NCBI GenBank assembly: GCA_028571685.1
Contig: CM053141.1
Location: 54,062,333-54,126,332 of the forward strand
Direction of reading: 5' to 3'
Length of the DNA: 64,000 nucleotides
Source of the DNA: Heterohyrax brucei
Lineage: Eukaryota; Chordata; Mammalia; Hyracoidea; Procaviidae
Position 1 is the stretch's first letter. Each line of letters begins with the position of its first letter. Positions 45,545 to 56,119 of this stretch are shown in pieces. Below the pieces are notes generated by a model that searched no databases, had not been told where the DNA came from, and was given only the letters and a program-made list of their open reading frames with translations. The translations under genes were made by a program, and so were the position numbers.

Positions 45545-46138
45545 GAATCAGGACTAAAGGGTGAGAAACCCACTGCCATCAACTAAAGGGTAAAAGTAGT
45601 GAAATTTAAAACAAGATTCCATGGAAGTTCTGATAGTGGTCAAATTTGAGTAAGGACTTCGATGAAGGGAGAAAACAAGGGGAGCATCGTCCCACACAGA
45701 GAGAACATGACAATAAAGGTCCTGAGGCAGGATATGGTTGCTACCCTCGAGGAATGTCATGGAAACCAGTGTTCAAAGATGTAGAATGAGTAAAGGGGAA
45801 ATGACCAAAACAAACAATCAATCCCAATGCCATCAAGTCAACTGGGACTCACAGTAACACTATGAGTCAGAGTAGAATTACAACATTGAGTTTTCAAGGA
45901 CTGGCTGGCAGATTTGATCTGCTGACCTTTTGGTTAGAAGATGTAGCACTTAACCACCACCAGCGTTTCCAAAGAGGAAACAACAGGGGACAAAATCAGA
46001 GAAGTTCCAGGGAGGTCAGATTAGGTGAGGTCTGGTGCCATCAGAACACTGATAGTTAGTTGTGAGTAAGATGAAAACTGTTAGAGTATTTCGAGCAGAA
46101 AAGTGACATGGTCCAATATGAAGAATGACCGGAATACA
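45545..46138 (+). repeat. Ancient interspersed repeat, interrupted by SINE
   Basis: aggtcctgaggcaggatatg, gaatgtcatggaaaccagtg and, after the SINE, agcagaaaagtgacatggtc match the style of an old mammal-wide repeat also suspected at 8905 and 9715. The name is uncertain. Confidence 0.35.
45807..45970 (-). repeat. AfroSINE
   Basis: Antisense: caatgccatcaagtcaactg, gagttttcaaggactggctg, cttttggttagaagatgtag and cttaaccaccaccagcgttt. Confidence 0.85.
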
Positions 46139-46304
46139 CACACCACAAAAACCAAACCCACTGCCATAGAGGTGACTCCTATTCATAGTGGCAGAGACAG
46201 AGAGTAGAACTGGCCTGCAGAAGAGAGTAGAACGGCCCTGTAGAGTTTCTATGGATTAGAAATGACATTTTGGTTAGCCACTGAGCCACCGAGCCACAAG
46301 GGCA
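46139..46304 (-). repeat. AfroSINE with internal duplication
   Basis: Antisense: accaaacccactgccataga, then the block gagagtagaac occurs twice (46200-46210 and 46224-46234). It ends with gccactgagccaccgagcc, a small tandem change in the head. Confidence 0.75.
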
Positions 46305-46595
46305 TTTGATTAGAATATGCACATCACAAGGAAACAAACAAACAAAAAAACTGTATCTTTTTCATTCACTGGGCTGATCTATACATATGCAGGGTAAGTT
46401 GAAAGAAGGACAAAAATGGAAGAAGAGAGACCAACTGAGAAATTACCACAAAAGTTCAAGAAAGTTTACAATGGTTCGGTCTAGGGCAGAGAGGGTGGTG
46501 AAATGGTTTAAAAAATGTGAAATAAATTTTAGAGCCAGACTGAGAGAATTTAGGAATAGTGGAAAAGCAAAGATACCTTTTTGAATACTAAGGAG

Positions 46596-47025
46596 CACCT
46601 GACCCGAGCCATGATATTTTCAATCATATCATATGTATGCAAAAGACAGACGTGACTAAGGAAGACAGAAGAAGCACTGATGTCTTTGAATTGTGTTGGA
46701 AAAAAGTACTGAATGTATCACAGACTGCCAAAAGAACAAAAACAGTTCTATCCTGGAGGAAGTACAACCAGGGTGCTCCTTAGAAGCAAGGGCAGAAAGA
46801 CTGTGTCTCACATACTTTAGACAAGTTATCACCGTGGATCAATCCCTGGAAGAGATTATGCTCGGTAGAGGGTCAGGGAATAAGAGGAAAATCTTCAACA
46901 ACATGGACTGAAACAGTGGCTACAACAATGAGCTTAAGCATAAAAAAATGATTGTGGGTATGCTGCAGTAGTGGCCAGTGTTTCATTCTGTTGTGCGTAG
47001 GGTTGCTAAGAGTCAGAACTGGCAT
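46596..47025 (+). mobile_element. RTE LINE 3' end
   Basis: Sense: acctgacccgagccatgata, gcaaaagacagacgtgact, gaggaagtacaaccagggtg, ttagaagcaagggcagaaag, cagtgtttcattctgttgtg. The 3' part of the RT C-terminus is in broken frames. Confidence 0.85.
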
Positions 47026-47231
47026 TGCACTTTTAAAACAGTATTTCTCCATGTTCACTCTTTCCTATCAAGTTAATTCAAATAATTTTTTTTCAAGGTA
47101 CATTAGTTTTCATTTCTTAAGAATATTCAGAGCTCACTGTTTTTCCCATTCTGGATAACTTGTGCTAGTTTTTGTTCTGGTTCTTCCTTTTTTTTTTTTT
47201 TTTTTGTATCCTAAGTTACAATGCAGACATT

Positions 47232-47345
47232 AACCCGTTCTCCTGTAGCCAGTACTTACTGAACACGTACTATTCCATGCCAGCTACCATACTAAGCCCT
47301 GAGAGTACAACAGTGAGCAACACATCAGAATCACTGCCCTGTTAG
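47232..47345 (-). repeat. L2 3'-end-like repeat
   Basis: agtacttactgaacacgtac, tattccatgccagctacca, gtacaacagtgagcaacaca and cactgccctgttaggagc fit the reversed L2 3' end. Confidence 0.5.
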
Positions 47346-47707
47346 GAGCATGCTGGAAGAGATACCCAGAGTGAGCGAGACTTACAATCTTTACAATTTC
47401 CAACATGAAGATGAATTCTGTTCATGCATTTTAGATTCTGAACCAGTATTTCCCACCGTAACTCCCATCATACTTACTCTCACATTTTGCGTTCTCAGAC
47501 CATTTGCAGCTTATGACTTACTGTCCTTTTTTTATATAAAGGCCTTACCTTGAGTGTCTTATTCACAGTACAATCAGTTTTCTGGAAGTGTTCCTCCAGT
47601 GTCAGTAATTAAACATTATAATTTTATCTGAGAAGTGGTATTTTCTCAAATTCTGTAGACTAATATATATTTTTCTATCCTGAAATGTCTTTTAACAGTC
47701 ATGGTTT
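47346..47707. other. No gene or repeat recognised
   Basis: Spacer before the LTR. Confidence 0.4.
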
Positions 47708-48277
47708 CTGTCATGGGTTGAATTGTGTCCTCCCCAAAATATGTGTAGCCATGTGACTGGGATATGGTTCCCAGTATCTTGGGACTGTCCTCCATTGTGT
47801 GGTTTCTCTAAACTGTATGTTGAAGGATTGGGGTGGGGCTGTAAATTCCTGCATAGGATTACTTCCTTGCTTTGCTGTAGGGGGAGTTTCCCTGGAGTAT
47901 GGCTTGTCCCACCCTTAATGCTTTCAGCCTGCAAGAGATAAAAAGGGAAAAAGAAACAAGGAGAATTGAGAACCTCGTTACCATCAAGAGAGCAGCACCG
48001 GGAGAAGAGTGCGTCCTTCAGACCCAAGGTTCCTGTGCCAGGACGCTCCCTGGACAAAGACTGATGCAATACCAGACTTTCCTCCAGAGCCAACAAGGGG
48101 AAATCCTTTCCATAGAGCGGACACCCTGAATATGGACTTGCAACCTACCAGACTGTGTAATTACCCTGAATATGGACTTGCAACCTACCAGACTGTGTAA
48201 GAATAAACCTTCATTTGTTGAAGCCATCCTCTCTGTGGTGTTTCTGTTAGAGATAACAGAAACTAGCTGACTAACAC
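47708..48277 (+). mobile_element. Solo LTR, MaLR/ERVL-like fossil
   Basis: Full-length-looking sense copy: catgggttgaattgtgtcc at the start, cagtatcttgggactgtcc, ctttcctccagagccaacaa, gaataaaccttcatttgttg (polyadenylation-type signal) and end gaaactagctgactaacaca. It is a non-coding solo LTR. A 40 bp tandem repeat lies in its 3' half (48123-48202). Confidence 0.7.
48123..48202. repeat. 40 bp tandem repeat, two units
   Basis: The unit beginning accctgaatatggacttgc is present twice in direct succession with no difference over about 38 bp, so the duplication is recent relative to the surrounding LTR. Confidence 0.85.
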
Positions 48278-48481
48278 AGTTTCTCTTCCATTTTCTAATT
48301 ATAAGCAAAGAAATATCTGGACATGTTGTTTCCTAGAATACAAGATACGTGAGTTTGTCTTCAGCCCTGATCACTCAGTTCCCACAGATGCCTTTTCAGA
48401 TAAATAGCTCTTAAACTTATTGTTATGTACAGCTCTATTTGACTGAGATTGATCTGCTGTTGTATTTACTTGTTTTGTAAT

Positions 48482-48642
48482 GAAGTCCCTGGGTGACACA
48501 AACAGACTGTGCACAACTACTAACTGTAAGTTGTGGTTCTAAGCCACCCAGGATCCATGGGAGAAAAGGTTTGTAAACTGCTTCCATAGAGATTACACAC
48601 ACGAGTTTGAATTGATTTGATGGTAATGCAATGAGTGGCATC
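48482..48642 (+). repeat. AfroSINE class 2
   Basis: Sense: aagtccctgggtgacacaaa, ggttctaagccacccaggat, then a shortened middle and ttgaattgatttgatggtaa. It appears internally deleted. Confidence 0.7.
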
Positions 48643-49199
48643 CTCTAATAGACCATACTCAAAATTCTATACTTTCCTTGTGCAATCCATGGAAGTTAGT
48701 CTATTACTTTACTCCTATGTCTAAATTAATATGGAAATAAGTCCTACTGGACACACTGGAATCAGGAACAGGGGAGAGGTAACATAGCCATCTAATCTCA
48801 CTGTAGCAAAAAAGCAACTCTATCCTAGAAACTTTGAGATTACAATCTACTGCACAGGATGTATTATATATAGATACAAAAGATGCATTTTAAGGGAAAA
48901 ATTAGATACACAAGAGAGCCACGTAAGATGCTTTAACTAGATACACAAGGTGGCCTCAAGAGAATTACATAAGACATTTGGACAAATGTCTCAGGAAACT
49001 CTAGTTTCTAGGAAGTAAGTAGACACTACATTAAGGAACTAACAGGAAAATGCCTTAGACATAATACGTTTCAGTCTATTTCAGTATATTATGTATTTAA
49101 GTGACAATAGTGAAACATAAATTCTGAATTCTTAGGCTCACATTCTGAGTCTACTGAGTAACTGCTAGGGCTATTAAAAAACGCGCAGTTCAGAGCTAG
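48643..49199. other. No gene recognised; small local repeats
   Basis: AT-rich. agatacacaaga and agatacacaagg occur close together near 48905-48950, and tttcagtctatttcagtata near 49069. Confidence 0.4.
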
Positions 49200-49382
49200 A
49201 ACTTTACATATATAACTTCATTTAATGTTTCCACAGTCAGAAGCTGACAATCATTTATTCTCATTTTATAGATGAGGAAATAAGGCTTGGAAAAGTTAAG
49301 TGAAATATTTAAGTCTACCTCCTAATAAGTTGTATAACAAGGATTAAATCCAAGTCCATTACATTTCATAAGTTAAACTCTG
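49200..49382 (+). repeat. MIR SINE
   Basis: Sense: ttattctcattttatagatg, aggaaataaggcttggaaa, gttaagtgaaatatttaag, gattaaatccaagtccatta. The core and 3' part follow MIR order well. Confidence 0.7.
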
Positions 49383-49544
49383 AAGAAAATAAATGAGTAG
49401 GATTAAATATTGAAAAGTAATTCATTAATAAGAGGTCAGAAAAGAAACAGAAAGAGAAAAGATGAAATGAATAGAAAACAAACGGTAAACGAGTAGAAGT
49501 ACCATGGCACAGTCAACGTTCTGTGCTCTTCTGCAACATCACAA

Positions 49545-49893
49545 CTCAAAGGTACCCTGGACTGCCAGGAGAGCAAACAGATATGTTCTGGAAGAAGTAC
49601 AACCAGAGTGCTCCTTGGGAACAGATGACAAGACTGCATCTTACATGCTTTGGATGTGTTGTCAGGAGGGATCAGTCCCTGACAAGGACATCATGCTTGG
49701 TAGAGTTGAGGGTCAGTGAAAGAGAGGAAGACCCTTGACAAGATAGATTGACAAATGGCCACAACAATGGGCTTAAACATAAAAACGATTGTGGACATGG
49801 TACGAGACTGGATAGTGTTTCCTTCTGTTGTGTATAGGGTCACTATGAGTTGGAACCAACTCAACGGCACCTAACAACAGCAACAAACTTAAT
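49545..49893 (+). mobile_element. RTE LINE 3' end
   Basis: Sense: ggaagaagtacaaccagagt, gtcaggagggatcagtccct, ggtagagttgagggtcagtg, actcaacggcacctaacaac and tail agcaacaaac. A relatively well-kept 3' end, with frames encoding pieces of the RT C-terminus. Confidence 0.9.
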
Positions 49894-49899
49894 CATATC

Positions 49900-50365
49900 A
49901 ACAATTTCAACAGTTCAATTAAAGATTATCAGACTACATAAAACCCCAAATTCAGCTATTCACTGTTAAAACAGGTTCACTTTCAAAATGAAGAGAGATT
50001 AAACGAGAAATTTCATATTGATTAAAGGATCAGCTCATCATTAAGATATGACAATAAGTCATTGTGATCAGGTTTCACTTGTAGATACCACTTGAATACC
50101 AAAGTGGCAATATTACCATTCCTATACAAAATATTTCAAGAAACAGAGGAGACATTAACCAGTTTATTATACGAATCAGCATAATAGTAGCATCCAAACC
50201 TAATATAGACCCTGTCTAAAAATAAAAAATACAGGCTAACGTATATTATAAACTTACAGAAATTCTAAACAAAATATCAAATCAAATCCATTAATAAAAT
50301 AATAAAACACTGGCATAGTAATACAAAGTTACATTAGCATTCAGAAATCAATTAAAGAAATTCAT
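49900..50365 (+). mobile_element. Old L1 ORF2, part 1
   Basis: Sense ORF2 RT region: aatatttcaagaaacagagg, cgaatcagcataatagtag, catccaaacctaatatagac and ctaaacaaaatatcaaatc. These are recognisable L1 RT-domain blocks. It is interrupted at 50366 by an LTR-like element and resumes at about 51051. Confidence 0.65.
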
Positions 50366-50416
50366 TGCTTATATTAGTCAGTATTCTCCAGAGAACAGAA
50401 ACAATTTTTAGACAGA

Positions 50417-50492
50417 TGATAGATAATAGATAAGTAGACAGATAGATGGGTGGGTGGGTGGGTAGGTAGGTGGATGGATGGATAGATAAGCA
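50417..50492. repeat. (GATA)n/(GGTG)n microsatellite
   Basis: gatagataatagataag then gggtgggtgggtgggtaggt and ggatggatggatagata: compound tetranucleotide repeat. Confidence 0.9.
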
Positions 50493-50599
50493 TTAACAAG
50501 TATTTATAGACAGACAGAAAAAGAGACTAATTTTTTAGAAACTGGCTCAAATGATTATAGGGGCTAGCAAGTATAAAATCCATAGGTTTGGCCCAACCA

Positions 50600-50775
50600 T
50601 ACCAAAATCACTGCCATCCAGTCGATTCCAAATTATAGCATCCCTACAGATCAGGGTAGAACTGTCCCATAGAGTTTCCATAGAGTTTCCAAGGAGTGCC
50701 TCGTGGATTTTGAAAGGTAGACCTTTTGGTTAGCAGACGTAGCACTTAACCCCCTGTGCCTCCAGGGTTTCCACA
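50600..50775 (-). repeat. AfroSINE nested in LTR-like element
   Basis: Antisense: cactgccatccagtcgattc, agagtttccaaggagtgcct, ttggttagcagacgtagcac and cctccagggtttcc. The block atagagtttcc is duplicated (50671-50681 and 50682-50692). Confidence 0.9.
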
Positions 50776-51050
50776 GGTTTGACAATAGGCTGGAAACTTT
50801 GGTAGTGTTGTGTCACAAATCAGTTGCCCAGGCAGTGAGCTGGAAACTCTGGAAGGATAGCTCTGTTATAGTCGTTAGGCAAACTCTTTCTTCTTCACAC
50901 AGGAAACCTCAGTTTTTGCTCTAAAGGCCTTACATCATACAAGTTCAACATTTAAGTTCAACTGATTTAAATGTTAGTCCCAAGTAAAAATTTTCACAGT
51001 AACATCTAGACCAAACGGGCACCATAGCCTAGCTATGCTTAACCTTAAAA

Positions 51051-52688
51051 ATAAATATCACATCACATGAATTGAAAAGCAAAGATTAATTCATTCTCTT
51101 AATAAAGATGCAAAACATGCTTTTGACAATATTCAACCTTTTATTTATTAAAAGTGTTTAATAGATAAACAATAGAAGGTAACATTCTCACTCTGAAAAA
51201 GAGTCATGTAAATCTCACAGCTAACACTGTAAAACCTTTTCCCATCAACTGGATCTCGAGTAAGAGGAACCCTGTAGGACAGAGTAGAACTATGGATCTC
51301 TTTCCCTCTAAGATCTAGAGCAAAGCAGAGGGGCGTAATCTCAGTATTTCTATTTCATATTGTTTAGAAGACTTGGAGAGTACAATGAGCATGAAATGCA
51401 AGTAAAACTGTACAACGACATGCTAACTGAAAACAAGAACTGTCTTTTTTCAGACATTAAAATTCTGTGCATAGAAATACCAAGAAATGTACCTCCTCCC
51501 CCACAAAGCTATCAGAACTAATAAATGAATTTATTGAGGTTGTAGGCTGCCACGTGGTCAATATTCAGAAGTCTGCTATATTCCTATATGCTACCAGAAA
51601 AACAATAAATAAATAAAATGTAATAAAAATGTCATCTACAATTGTATAAAAAGTTTGAACAAAAATTCAACACAAAGTATGGATTTAATACAGAAAACAT
51701 AACAAATTTAACAAAGGACATGTAAAATTTTTCTAATTTAAAATACAAAATTTTGCTGAGCAATATTAAAGAAGAAATTAAATAAATGGAGACCATATCA
51801 TCTTCCTGGATTAAAAGACAAAAGTGTTAAAATGCTAATTCTCCCTAAACTGATCTATACATCAAATGTAATCCCAAAAAAGTCTCAACAAGCTTTTTAT
51901 TTTCTTTTTTTATAAATATTAAAGCTCATTTTGAATTACTTATCTAAATTTAATAAACCTACGATAGCCAAAACAGTGTTGAAAATGAGTAAATTTGGAA
52001 AACAACACTAACTTGAAGGCATATCATACAACTATAATAATCAAGATAACATGGTATTTGTGTAAGCAAAGAAAAAACATTTCAGTGGAATGCTGTCCAG
52101 AAACAACCACAAACAGCAATCATATGGTCAATTAATCTCCAACAGAAACATGGAGAAGATCTATTGAAAAGGAAGATCTTAAGAAATGATGGTTGAACTA
52201 CTGGATATAATGATAAAAAAAAAAAAAAAAAACTGGAGCCTTGATTACTTACTTCGTATTACACAAAATTTGATATGAGCTGAATCACAGACCTAAAAAT
52301 AAAACTAAAATTCTAGAACCTCTAAAAGAAAACAGCAGAATGTCTTCATGACAGTAAAGAAAGAATTTCTTAGGGAAAACAAAAACACATGAATCATAAA
52401 AAAAGGGAAAAAAAGAATAGTATAAATAGTATTCATCAAATTTAAAATTTTTACCTCACAAAAACACCAGAAATTAAAAGGCAAATGGTACTGGGAAAAC
52501 ATATTTGCAGTACTACATATCTATATGAAAAGGACTTATATCCAAACGTGTATAAAGAACTCCTACAAATTACAAATAACGGGAGAATCCAGTTTAAAAA
52601 ATGGCTACAAGTCTTGATTCACACTCTTCAGAAGATATTTAAATTCCATGTAAGGACATGAGAAGCTGTTCCACCACAGATCACTGTT
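51051..52688 (+). mobile_element. Old L1 ORF2, part 2
   Basis: Sense: aagatgcaaaacatgctttt, caatattcagaagtctgcta, tgctaattctccctaaactg, aatcaagataacatggtatt, tccaacagaaacatggagaa and tttaaaaaatggctacaagt mark successive ORF2 blocks through to the C-terminus. Heavily mutated; contains an A18 run near 52216-52233. A decayed antisense SINE scrap (ggaaccctgtaggacagagt) is at 51245-51295. Confidence 0.7.
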
Positions 52689-52868
52689 TGGGGGTTGTTA
52701 ATAGTTATTGTCGAGTCAATTCTGAGATAGCGACCCTGTAGGTCAACGTAGAGCCACCCCATAGAGTTCCAAGGAGTGCCTCAGGAAGAAACCGTGATGG
52801 TGTAGTGGTGAAGTGCTACATATGTTAAACCAAAGGTCAGTGGTTCAAATCTGCCAAGTACTCCTGGT
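52689..52868. repeat. AfroSINE with inverted 5' half
   Basis: 52689-52783 is the antisense 3' half (cgagtcaattctgagatagc, agagttccaaggagtgcct). 52784-52868 is the sense head half (gaagaaaccgtgatggtgta, gtcagtggttcaaatctgcc, ending aagtactcct). The two halves meet without visible loss at the cactcctt block, the arrangement left by 5' inversion during target-primed reverse transcription. Confidence 0.65.
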
Positions 52869-52995
52869 GAGGATAGGCTGGAATGGGTCAAGAGGGAATT
52901 TCTTCTCGGGAGCAGTGTTCTTCGTTTTGTTTAGGGAAGTCGTTCTGTGGATTTATTAAAGTGCACTTAAGATCTATACACTTTCCTGCCTGTAA
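52869..52995 (+). mobile_element. Old L1 3' UTR end
   Basis: Sense: ctggaatgggtcaagaggga, attaaagtgcacttaagatc and tatacactttcctgcctgta match the 3' end of old L1M elements and finish the element started at 49900. Confidence 0.6.
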
Positions 52996-53029
52996 ATAAA
53001 GGTGGTAGGCAATTTCTGAAAAGGGTGCC

Positions 53030-53343
53030 AGTGATTCCTAACTCACAGAAATCACACTCCGCCCAAGTGAGACTAGACCTAGTGACTGGTTTCTAACAAA
53101 TAGCTTATGGTGATTTGATAAGATGTCACTGCCAAGATCATATTATAAAAGATTATGACCTCTCTCTCACTCACATTCTCTATCAGCTTGTCTGTCAATT
53201 ACTCTCTTAATTTCTCCCTCTGGTTCTCACACGTTTTGTTGTTTGCTATGACGAAGCAATCTGCCACGATGTGAGCTGTTTTTTGGGGACGTTCTTGTGG
53301 TAAAGAAATGAAGGCAGCCTCTGGCCAGTGGTTAACAAAAAAT
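53030..53343 (+). mobile_element. MLT1-like LTR fossil, piece 1
   Basis: Sense: gtgatttgataagatgtcac, atcatattataaaagattat, gaagcaatctgccacgatg, tgaaggcagcctctggccag. This is the 5' half of an old MaLR-type LTR, distinct from the recurring family above. It is non-coding and split by an L1 3' UTR. Confidence 0.55.
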
Positions 53344-53607
53344 GGCGATGCAGAGTGACCATATATCAGACGCACTTTATGGTTCTATACATCTGTAGGA
53401 TATCATCCTGCTGACCTGTGGCTGGAGGAAGGAGAGTGAGTGGAGAGGAGCGGAAAGGAGGCTGTTGGGAGGATGAGACATGTATGGAGCGGAGAGGAGT
53501 AGTGTGCTGTCACCCGACACGAAGAGCAGTGGAAGCTGCGTAGACGTGGGCATGTAAATTTATACGGGAATCTACATTTTCACTCAAAAAAATACAAAAC
53601 AAAAAAT
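53334..53607 (+). mobile_element. L1 3' UTR (second type) nested in LTR
   Basis: Sense module atgcagagtgaccatatatc, ggttctatacatctgtagga, ggaggatgagacatgtatgg, gagcagtggaagctgcgtag and an A-rich tail. Possible target duplication aacaaaaaat at 53334-53343 and 53598-53607, but it is low-complexity. LTR sequence continues on both sides. Confidence 0.7.
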
Positions 53608-53875
53608 ACCACACACACATAGTCAACAGAGTGGGAGCAAATGACTCCTGCCAGTAACCACATGAGTGACTTTGGAGGCTAATCCTCCAGCCCTGAGATC
53701 ACTTCCGCCTTGGTCTGCACCTTGATTGCAGTGTTGTAAGGAAGCTGAGCCAGGGAACTCCCTTAACCACACCCAGATACCTTACTCACAGAATCCCACA
53801 TGATAACTTTAATAGGTTCAAGTCACTAAATTCCTTTTTATAATTTGTTACACAATAGGTTATATAATTCCCACA
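53608..53875 (+). mobile_element. MLT1-like LTR fossil, piece 2
   Basis: Sense 3' half: cacatgagtgactttggagg, aatcctccagccctgagatc, ttgattgcagtgttgtaagg, tttataatttgttacacaat. It is the collinear continuation of 53030-53343. Confidence 0.6.
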
Positions 53876-54476
53876 AATTTATTTTAAATCATTTTGATTT
53901 TTATTGATGAGTTTTTGTGTTATCCTTGTTATCTGAATCAAAGAATACATTTTTAAATGTGATAAGCCCATTTATAAACTTTTGTTATTTGAAAAACATA
54001 TTTTGTGCTGTTATAATAGAGAATTCTAATGATTACACACAATGAAATTTTACATTTAAAGTATCTAGAAAATGTAACCTTAAGTTTTTTGAATTTTATA
54101 CTTTTAAATAAAACCCCCATAAAAATGTTAGAGGTTGACTGTAACATAAAATTTGAGCAAACTTTTGTTTAAGGCATTCCAATTATGATGAGATAAAGAA
54201 AAAAGGCAGAAAACCAAATGTGATTTTTTAAAAAAAGGGTATGGTTGTCTAATGAAGTGCTACAGTTATTTAACATTTTAATTTCTCAAGTAATGGTTAA
54301 GAAGAAAAGGGGATACCACCAATTTATGCTTTGATTTTTCTTGAAGAGTGACTAATTGAAGAGTTAATTATACATTGACATCGAGATTTTAAGAATCTCC
54401 CAGAAAAACACAGTGGTATTTAAGTGGGTATGTGTGAGTGGTTTTATGAGAGCAAGTGAACAGCTCTGTGAGTGTC
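53876..54476. other. AT-rich spacer
   Basis: No gene or repeat recognised. Confidence 0.45.
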
Positions 54477-54533
54477 TAGGAAACCTTGGTGGTAGAGTGG
54501 TTAATGCTGTGTCTGTTGACCAGATGACTGGCA
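54477..54533 (+). repeat. AfroSINE head fragment
   Basis: Sense: aggaaaccttggtggtagag, tggttaatgctgtgtctgtt, then it joins LTR sequence. Confidence 0.75.
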
Positions 54534-54752
54534 CCACGAGAAGAGTGAGTTCTTTAGAACTGAGGTTCCTGTGCCAAAACGCTCCCCAACCAAAGACGAA
54601 CCCAACACAAGGACTTTCCTCCAGAGCCTACAAGGGTGAAAGCCTTCCCCTGGAGTGGACATCTTGAATTTGGACTTGGAGCCTACTGGACTGTGTAAGA
54701 ATAAATTTTCCTTTGCTAAAGCCATCCAACTGTGGTATTCCTGTTAGAGCAC
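54534..54752 (+). mobile_element. LTR fossil fragment, MaLR/ERVL-like
   Basis: Sense 3' part of the recurring LTR: aactgaggttcctgtgccaa, ggactttcctccagagccta, gaatttggacttggagccta, gtggtattcctgttagagc. Non-coding and old. Confidence 0.65.
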
Positions 54753-54756
54753 TAGT

Positions 54757-55637
54757 AAGTGGAAAAACATATCATGATCATAGATAGGAAGATTTGCTAT
54801 TGTGAAAATGTCTACGCTACCCAAGTGACCTGCAGATACAATGGAATCTCTATCTAAATTGACATGGCATTTTTCAACAAGATGAAGACACAAATCACCA
54901 AATGGATATGGAAAGGGAAGAAGTCTTAAATAAGTAAAACATTACTGAAGAACAGCAAACGGAAAGGCCTTACACTACCTAATTTTAGAACCTATTATAC
55001 CACCATGTTAGTCAAAACAGCCTGATACTAGTAAAACAGATATATAGTCCCATGAAATACAATTGAAAACCCAGACATAAATCCATCCACCTATGACAGC
55101 AGATTATTTGTCAAAGTCCCAAAGCCTGTCGAATGGGGAAAAGAGAGTCTCTTAAACAAACAGTGCTGTTGTAACTGGATATCCCTCTGCAAAAATAATG
55201 AAACAAGTCCCATGTCTCACACCGTGTACATAAACTAACTTAAAATGGATGAGACACCTAAATATAGAATCTATAATGATCAAGATAATGAAAGAAAAAT
55301 GCAGACTATGCTATAAGCCTTAATAGGTGGCATAAACAAAATATAAACTATAATTGACAATGCACAAGTAACAGAAGATCAGCTAGATAATTGGGAGCTC
55401 CTAAAAATCAAATGCTTCTTCTCATCACAAGACTTCACCAAAAGAATAAAAGATAACCTACAGACTGGCACAAAATATATTGGCTTTAACATATCTGATA
55501 AGGGTCTACTCTCTAAAATCTACAAGACACTGCAACACCTCAAGAATGAAAAGGCAAATAACCCACTTGAAAAATGAGCAAAGGATACAAACAGACACTT
55601 CACCAAAAAAGATATTCAAGTAGCTATCAGCCGTGAC
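54757..55637 (+). mobile_element. L1 ORF2 3' portion
   Basis: Sense: aatgtctacgctacccaagt, agaagtcttaaataagtaaa, aaaacagcctgatactagta, atgagacacctaaatataga, aaaaatcaaatgcttcttct, acaagacactgcaacacctc and aaatgagcaaaggatacaaa are successive ORF2 C-terminal blocks. It stops before the ORF2 end and continues directly into a 3' UTR module. Broken frames. Confidence 0.8.
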
Positions 55638-56108
55638 AGGGCTCACGAGGTTAAGTCCCAGTGGCAATAGTAGAATAAGAAGGGGTGCACCCTGAGAACT
55701 CCATTAAAAGACCAAGATTGATGGTCTGAAGGCCTGGGGGTTCCCCTGGGAGCGTGGCCCCTAGACCAATGCTACCCTGATGGATAAGTCATTATTGAGG
55801 TCAAATCTTTGGACAGGAATGGATTGGACTCAGCGACACAGAGTGACCATATCGTATGTGCACTTTATGGTTCCATGCATTTATAGGATGTCGTCCTACA
55901 GGCCTCTTACCATTGCAGTGTGGAGACGGTGGAGAGGAGGAGACAAGAAATTAATTGTTAAGAGGATATGTACCTGTATGGAACAGAAAGGAGGAGTGTG
56001 CCGTCATCAGGCAAGAAGAGCAGAAAGAGCTGCAGATAGGCAGGCATGCAAATTTAAACTGGATTGTACACTTTCACTCAATCACAATAATAATAAAAAT
56101 AAAAGAGA
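55638..56108 (+). mobile_element. L1 3' UTR (second type)
   Basis: Sense: aaagaccaagattgatggtc, ttcccctgggagcgtggccc, gaatggattggactcagcga, agagtgaccatatcgtatgt, tgtgccgtcatcaggcaaga, gataggcaggcatgcaaatt, with an A-rich tail of aataa units and then (ag)n. It follows ORF2 with a missing interval. Confidence 0.75.
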
Positions 56109-56119
56109 GAGAGAGAGTC

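Larger units (their letters stand above)
50366..51050 (-). mobile_element. LTR-like fossil nested in L1
   Basis: Antisense unit beginning ttagtcagtattctccagag, with actggctcaaatgattatag, aactgatttaaatgttagtc and a right end tagctatgcttaacctta. It resembles an old eutherian LTR that starts gttctccagagaaacag when reversed. Non-coding and broken; the subfamily is uncertain. A GATA/GGTG microsatellite and an AfroSINE lie within it. Confidence 0.5.

Noticed and set aside
47692-48096. 134-codon reverse open frame
   Set aside because: Lies entirely inside a solo LTR on the opposite strand; a chance frame in non-coding LTR sequence.
50417-50492. Regularly spaced repeats resembling an array
   Set aside because: Simple tetranucleotide microsatellite without spacers; CRISPR is not expected in a mammalian genome.
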